Positions 6,399 to 9,450 of a stretch of 9,450 nt of DNA are shown in pieces (within the stretch, counting starts at the first letter, position 1; every line of letters begins with the position of its first letter). The stretch is from DASSUC01 sp035650075. Its GTDB lineage: Bacteria > Actinomycetota > Actinomycetes > Mycobacteriales > Micromonosporaceae. The notes under the pieces are model-generated. The model was not told the origin of the DNA. It made no database searches and saw only the letters and a program-made list of their open reading frames with translations. Where the stretch lies: positions 1 to 9,450 of the forward strand of contig DASRII010000088.1 of the NCBI GenBank assembly GCA_035650075.1, read 5' to 3'. The position numbers and the translations under genes are program-made.

Positions 6399-7493
6399 AT
6401 GGACCTTGTTTCGTTGCCCGCACCGCTGTCGGTTCTGCCCACGCCCGCGCTGCTCGTCGACCGCGCGCGGCTGGCCGCCAACATATCCGCTATGGCCCAG
6501 CAGGCGGCCAGCGCTGGGGTCGCGTTGCGGCCGCACTTCAAGACCTCCAAATGCCAGACCGTCATGCGGGCCCAACTGGCCGCGGGAGCCATCGGGGGTA
6601 CCGCCGCAACGCCGGCCGAGGTGACCGCACTGCAGGACGCCGGCGTCAGCGACGTGCTGTGGGCACACCAGCCGGTCGGTCCGGCAAAGGTGGCGTTCGC
6701 GGTACGGGCGGCCGGGCGCGGCGGGCTCACCATCGCGGTCGACTCCGTCGACGTGGCGCTGCCGCTGGCTTCGGCGGCCACGGCAGCCGGCCTACGGCTG
6801 CCGTACCTGATCGAGGTCGACACCGGGCTGGGCCGGTCGGGGGTGGCACCGGCGGAGGTCGTGGCGCTCGCCGCGGCGCTGGCTCGGCTGGACGGGCTCG
6901 ATCTGCGGGGCGTCTTCACGCACGAGGGGCACGTCGGCTGGTACCCCGGCGCACGGTCCACTGTGGAGGAGAAGGGTCGCGAGGCGGGCTCGGCCATCGT
7001 GGCGGCGGCGTCGGCCCTACGCTCGGCGGGTTTCCGGTGCGATGTCGTGTCGGTCGGTTCGACGCCCGGTGCGACGTCCACGCCATTCGTGCGCGGCGTG
7101 ACGGAGTCACGAGCGGGCACGTACGTCTTCTACGACGCGAACCAGGTAGCGCTCGGCAGCGCCACGCTATCGGACTGCGCGCTCTCGGTACTGGCTCGCG
7201 TGGTCACGGCACGCGCGGACGGTACGGCCATCATCGACGCGGGTACGAAGGCGCTCAGCTCGAATCTGTCGGTCGCCGACAACGGCTTCGGCGTCGTCGA
7301 CGGGGCTACGTTCGCCATCGCCAACGAGGAGCACGGCTTTCTCAGCGGACCCGGCGCGGCCCGGTTGCGGGTCGGCGACCTCGTTCGGATCGTGCCCAAC
7401 CACGCCTGCACGACGGTGAACATGTGGAGCGGCATGTACGTCGTCGACGGTGACGTGGCGGTCGACTGGTGGGAAACGGTCGCGCGTTATTAG
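6399..7493 (+). CDS. D-serine dehydratase/D-threonine aldolase-like PLP enzyme (alanine-racemase N-terminal fold)
   Basis: This 364-residue fold-type III PLP enzyme acts on D-amino acids. The N-terminal half is an alanine-racemase-like barrel starting at LPTPALLVDRARLAANI, with the Schiff-base lysine at Lys48 in RPHFKTSK. The C-terminal half is the D-serine-dehydratase-like domain. It has the metal-binding block PNHACTTVNMW, with His335 and Cys337, and an upstream EEHG with His312. In characterised relatives His-x-Cys marks zinc-dependent D-serine dehydratase, whereas D-threonine aldolases have His-x-Asp. I therefore favour a D-serine (or similar D-hydroxy amino acid) lyase giving pyruvate and ammonia. 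Length and start are normal for the family. It is divergent from the nuclease gene and probably leaderless. Its TAG stop overlaps the stop of the convergent STAS gene. Substrate is inferred only. Confidence 0.87.
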   Translation: MDLVSLPAPLSVLPTPALLVDRARLAANISAMAQQAASAGVALRPHFKTSKCQTVMRAQLAAGAIGGTAATPAEVTALQDAGVSDVLWAHQPVGPAKVAFAVRAAGRGGLTIAVDSVDVALPLASAATAAGLRLPYLIEVDTGLGRSGVAPAEVVALAAALARLDGLDLRGVFTHEGHVGWYPGARSTVEEKGREAGSAIVAAASALRSAGFRCDVVSVGSTPGATSTPFVRGVTESRAGTYVFYDANQVALGSATLSDCALSVLARVVTARADGTAIIDAGTKALSSNLSVADNGFGVVDGATFAIANEEHGFLSGPGAARLRVGDLVRIVPNHACTTVNMWSGMYVVDGDVAVDWWETVARY

Positions 7494-7813
7494 TTGTTGT
7501 GGCGGCGGTTGCTGAGCGCGGCGAGGACCCCGGTCAGGTCCAGGACGTGACGGACGACGCCGCGCGCGTGGCTGATGTACAGATGGCGTCCGGATTTCTG
7601 CGCTGCCTTGGCGGCGGTCACCAGCTCGGTGATGGTGGTGGAGTCGAGAAAGGTGACCCGGTCGAGGTCGACGTTGACGGTATCGACGCCCGTGGTGACA
7701 TTGGCGGTACCGAGCACGTCGTGCAGCTCGTCGGCGGTGGCCAGGTCGAGTTCACCGTTGAGACGCACTGTGAGCTGGCCGTTGTCCTGGTCGGTGGTGT
7801 AGGTCAGGTGCAT
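7490..7813 (-). CDS. STAS-domain anti-sigma factor antagonist (SpoIIAA-like)
   Basis: This 107-residue protein is a single STAS domain. The strand-turn core LTVRLNGELDLATADEL (14-30) is followed by VDLDRVTFLDSTTITELV, which contains the phosphorylation loop. Asp57-Ser58-Thr59 correspond to the SpoIIAA DS[ST] site, Ser58 being the likely phospho-acceptor; the usual glycine after it is replaced by Thr60. Such proteins bind unphosphorylated to an anti-sigma kinase and free a sigma factor. No kinase, phosphatase or sigma-factor gene is in the window, so its partner is elsewhere. I chose the ATG at 7813, which is preceded by AGGTGA 5 bases upstream. A longer reading from a TTG at 7858 would add 15 residues outside the domain. 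The stop overlaps that of the convergent PLP enzyme by three bases. It may share a transcript with the GrpB gene 84 bases upstream. Confidence 0.9.
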   Translation of the reverse strand: MHLTYTTDQDNGQLTVRLNGELDLATADELHDVLGTANVTTGVDTVNVDLDRVTFLDSTTITELVTAAKAAQKSGRHLYISHARGVVRHVLDLTGVLAALSNRRHNN

Positions 7814-7897
7814 CGTTGTCACCTGTTCAGCCTGGTCGACGGTTCGAGCGCCGGGCAACCAGTCCCGCCTGTGAGTGTGCTACCGATCGACTGAAGG

Positions 7898-8473
7898 TCA
7901 GCTGTGCAGGATCTCCTGAATCACCGCGGTCTTGGCGTCCGCATAGTGCTGCACATGCCGCCAGGTGCGCTGGGCCAGCTCGCGTTTCGCGTCGGCGTAC
8001 CGGTCCCGGTCGGCATCGCTGGTCCGCAATCGGTCGCGGAAGTGCAGCATCCGATCGATCTCGTCCGCTCCGGCGCTGAACACGTGCAGGTTGATGTTCG
8101 TGTCCGGACCCTTGAACAGCCGGTGCTCGAACCAATCCGGCTCCCGGATCCGCAGCACGTATCCGGCCGCTGTCAGGTCGGGCAGGTACGCCGGCTCGTC
8201 CGCGGAGTCCGGCACAACGAGCAGAATGTCGATGATGGGCTTGGCCACGAGACCCGGTACCGAGGTCGAACCCACGTGCTCGATGCGTACGGCGGTCGCG
8301 CCGAGGACAGCGCGAATCCGGTCCGCCTCGCGCTCGTACAGCCGTGGCCAGTTCGTGTCGTACTCGGCGAGCGTGATCGGGGCATTGTGCGGTGTCACGG
8401 CAACGACCGAGATGCGCTGCAGCTCCTCGTCGCTGATCGACTGGTGGTCGGTCTCGTCCGGGGTCGTAGACAT
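7898..8473 (-). CDS. GrpB/UPF0157 family protein (nucleotidyltransferase-like fold)
   Basis: This 191-residue protein matches the GrpB family along its length: ITLAEYDTNWPRLYEREADRIRAVLG, then the hallmark HVGSTSVPGLVAKPIID (66-82), and near the end the K/A-rich block KRELAQRTWRHVQHYADAK. The GSTSVPG turn with the following Asp82 resembles the GS...D active site of nucleotidyltransferases, but no reaction is established for stand-alone members. In some actinobacteria the same domain is fused to dephospho-CoA kinase, a fusion not seen here. About 25 residues before the domain are acidic and variable. The ATG at 8473 is set by AAGGAG (8489-8484), 10 bases upstream, and by the family's N-terminus. 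The frame stays open far upstream to 9424, but that part lies opposite the DUF222 gene and shows no family resemblance. Confidence 0.9.
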   Translation of the reverse strand: MSTTPDETDHQSISDEELQRISVVAVTPHNAPITLAEYDTNWPRLYEREADRIRAVLGATAVRIEHVGSTSVPGLVAKPIIDILLVVPDSADEPAYLPDLTAAGYVLRIREPDWFEHRLFKGPDTNINLHVFSAGADEIDRMLHFRDRLRTSDADRDRYADAKRELAQRTWRHVQHYADAKTAVIQEILHS

Positions 8474-8506
8474 GCCGGGGTTGCTCCTTCCCGAGGGCAG
8501 TCGACC

Positions 8507-8536
8507 ATCATAGCGCCGAGGCCCGCGTGTTGTGAT
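8507..8536 (-). promoter_or_regulatory. Predicted promoter of the GrpB gene
   Basis: On the minus strand ATCACA (8536-8531) and TATGAT (8512-8507) stand 18 bases apart, close to -35 and -10 consensus. The start point would be near 8500, giving a leader of roughly 27 bases that carries the AAGGAG ribosome site. The -10 matches TATAAT at five of six positions. Confidence 0.55.
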
Positions 8537-8548
8537 GGGATAACACGC
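8525..8548. promoter_or_regulatory. Operator-like inverted repeat GCGTGTT-N10-AACACGC on the GrpB promoter
   Basis: Seven-base perfect arms GCGTGTT (8525-8531) and AACACGC (8542-8548) flank ten bases. The predicted -35 box of the GrpB gene lies mostly inside the centre. The arm spacing puts the half-sites in adjacent major grooves, as expected for a dimeric repressor site. The regulator is unknown. Confidence 0.5.
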
Positions 8549-8627
8549 CGACCCTGACCCGGCGACAGGAGCCGCGCCGAACTTGTTGTTCGCTAAGGCG
8601 ATTCGTAGCCTTGCTTCCCTAGCACCG

Positions 8628-8638
8628 TCCACAGTGGA
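8628..8638. repeat. Interrupted palindrome TCCAC-A-GTGGA upstream of the DUF222 gene
   Basis: Five-base arms surround a single base, centred about 45 bases before the DUF222 start codon. The same 11-base word occurs at 3316-3326 and, as its reverse complement, at 6957-6967, in both cases inside coding sequence. It may be a common genomic word rather than a dedicated operator. Confidence 0.4.
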
Positions 8639-8661
8639 GGATGGCAGATGTCGTACATTTG

Positions 8662-8677
8662 TGCTAAGATTTGAGGC
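8662..8677 (+). promoter_or_regulatory. Extended -10 promoter element for leaderless expression of the DUF222 gene
   Basis: TGCTAAGAT (8662-8670) contains a TGn extension and a TAAGAT -10 box ending 7 bases before the ATG at 8678. Transcription would start at or next to the start codon. The only Shine-Dalgarno-like string, GAGG, is one base from the ATG and too close to work well. An extended -10 would explain the absence of a clear -35 box. Confidence 0.55.
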
Positions 8678-9450
8678 ATGCGTGAGGCGTTGGCACGGGC
8701 GGCGACCGCCGTCGGTGACTGCGCCTCCGCCTCGGTCTTGACGTTGTCGGATTCGGCTCTGGTCGATGCCGTGGATGCGGTGTATGTGCTGGAGCAGCAG
8801 CTGGCCAGCGTGATGCTGGGGTTGGTGCGGGAGTTGGACGGCCGTGGTGTGCCGGCCGTCCAGGGTGCGTCGTCGACGGTGGTCTGGTTGCGGCAGCGGC
8901 TGCGGATGTCGGTGTCGGCGGCCCGCCGGTTGGTCGAACTGGCCTCGGCGGTGTCCGCGGGTCCGCCGGTGTTGCGGGAGGCTTTGTCGGCTGGCGAGGT
9001 CAATGTGGAGCAGGCGCAGGCTATCGCCGCGTGCGTTGCCGCCCTGCCGGGCGAGGTGGGGTCGGACACGGTCGAGAAGGCCGCCACAGTGCTGATAGGC
9101 CACGCCGCCGAGCACGACGTGATCGGGTTGCGCCGATTGGGACAACGGATCCTCGAAGTGGTCGCCCCTGAGATCGGTGACGAACTCGACCGACGCGCTC
9201 TGCAGCGGGCCGAACAGAAGGCGCTGCAGGATCGGTTCCTGTCCCTGACCTCTAGCGGCGATGGGGCGGTGCGGGTGCTGGGCCGGCTCGATGTCGAGGC
9301 TGCGGCGGTAGTGCGGGCGGCGTTGGACCCGCTGTGCGCCCCAGGCCGAGTCGCCGACGACGACCGCGACGCGGGACAACGACGCGCCGACGCCCTGGTG
9401 GAGATCTGCCAGATGGCGTTGCACACCGGCGACCTGCCCGACAACGGCGG
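8678..9450 (+). CDS. DUF222 protein, probable 13E12-repeat-type HNH endonuclease (5' part; runs off the window)
   Basis: Only the first 257 codons are present; the frame is open to the right edge. The protein begins MREALARAATAVGDCASAS. Its DUF222 blocks are ASSTVVWLRQRLRMSVSAARRLVELA (about 64-89), then PPVLREALSAGEVNVEQAQAIAACVAALP, then a long charged helix region and VRVLGRLDVEAAAVVRAALDPL. In complete relatives an HNH nuclease motif follows near the C-terminus, here outside the window, so nuclease activity cannot be confirmed. These proteins (the 13E12 repeat family of mycobacteria) occur in many copies in actinobacteria, and their role is not settled. The start is bounded by an in-frame TGA at 8672. 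Codon use differs from the neighbours: about 13 of 32 leucines are TTG, and the word GTAC, frequent elsewhere, is absent, which hints at separate ancestry. Confidence 0.85.
   Translation, partial: MREALARAATAVGDCASASVLTLSDSALVDAVDAVYVLEQQLASVMLGLVRELDGRGVPAVQGASSTVVWLRQRLRMSVSAARRLVELASAVSAGPPVLREALSAGEVNVEQAQAIAACVAALPGEVGSDTVEKAATVLIGHAAEHDVIGLRRLGQRILEVVAPEIGDELDRRALQRAEQKALQDRFLSLTSSGDGAVRVLGRLDVEAAAVVRAALDPLCAPGRVADDDRDAGQRRADALVEICQMALHTGDLPDNG

Noticed and set aside
7829..7862. GGTTCGAG string resembling a tRNA T-loop, with weak flanking pairing
   Set aside because: No acceptor, D or anticodon arms can be formed around it. The similarity is limited to one loop.
8595..8612. Small hairpin AAGGC-N8-GCCTT in the GrpB/DUF222 intergenic region
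   Set aside because: Five-base arms with no following T-run and no transcript expected to end there; a chance match is likely.
8641..8667. Possible eight-codon leader peptide (MADVVHLC) before the DUF222 gene
   Set aside because: Its GGAGG is directly adjacent to the ATG and its end overlaps the predicted -10 box of the DUF222 promoter, so it is probably not on the main transcript.
8474..9424. Long minus-strand open frame continuing upstream of the GrpB ATG, and another at 8593-9444, opposite the DUF222 gene
   Set aside because: The GrpB domain with ribosome site and promoter begins at 8473. The upstream part has low-complexity Arg/Gln/His-rich sequence without family resemblance, as expected for the antisense of a GC-rich gene. 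The plus strand there reads as a clear DUF222 protein.
1..9450. CRISPR arrays, insertion sequences, rRNA or tRNA genes
   Set aside because: No regularly spaced repeats, transposase motifs, terminal inverted repeats with target duplications, or RNA gene signatures were seen on either strand.

Overview
The window is GC-rich (roughly 70% by eye), densely packed bacterial DNA. Codon use, overlapping stop/start pairs, leaderless-looking promoters, an FCD-type GntR regulator, a GrpB protein and a DUF222/13E12-type HNH protein all point to an actinomycete. A Micromonosporaceae-like host is possible but cannot be shown from the sequence alone.

Layout. Positions 2-2312 (+) hold the distal part of a dipeptide/oligopeptide ABC importer operon: the C-terminal third of a DppC-type permease, then DppD-like and DppF-like ATPases. 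The three are joined by 4-base GTGA and ATGA overlaps. A convergent FCD-family GntR regulator (2296-2949, -) overlaps the end of the last ATPase gene by 17 bases. Upstream of it on the same strand lies a very large secreted nuclease gene (3018-6305, -): signal peptide, lamin-tail domain, Ig-like segment, OB-fold, EEP nuclease domain and C-terminal Calx-beta domain. A 93-base divergent promoter region (6306-6398) separates it from a D-serine dehydratase/D-threonine aldolase-like PLP enzyme (6399-7493, +). Next come a small STAS anti-sigma-factor antagonist (7490-7813, -), whose stop codon overlaps that of the PLP enzyme, and a GrpB/UPF0157 protein (7898-8473, -). A 204-base divergent region with promoters on both strands follows. 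The right edge holds a DUF222 protein (8678 to the end, +), cut off before its expected HNH domain.

How the genes may work together. Importer, FCD regulator and D-amino-acid lyase are a combination seen in D-amino-acid or N-acyl-D-amino-acid/peptide use. The nuclease gene sits between them. I infer, without proof, that the regulator controls the importer and perhaps the lyase. The secreted nuclease would fit nucleic-acid or phosphate scavenging. The STAS, GrpB and DUF222 genes look unrelated to that theme.

No wholly new system is evident. The best leads are regulatory and compositional: a repeated-sequence control region between the nuclease and the lyase, three promoters that appear to start transcription at or next to the start codon, an operator-like repeat on the grpB promoter, a strongly over-used GTAC/CGGTACCG word absent from the DUF222 gene, and one interrupted palindrome found three times.
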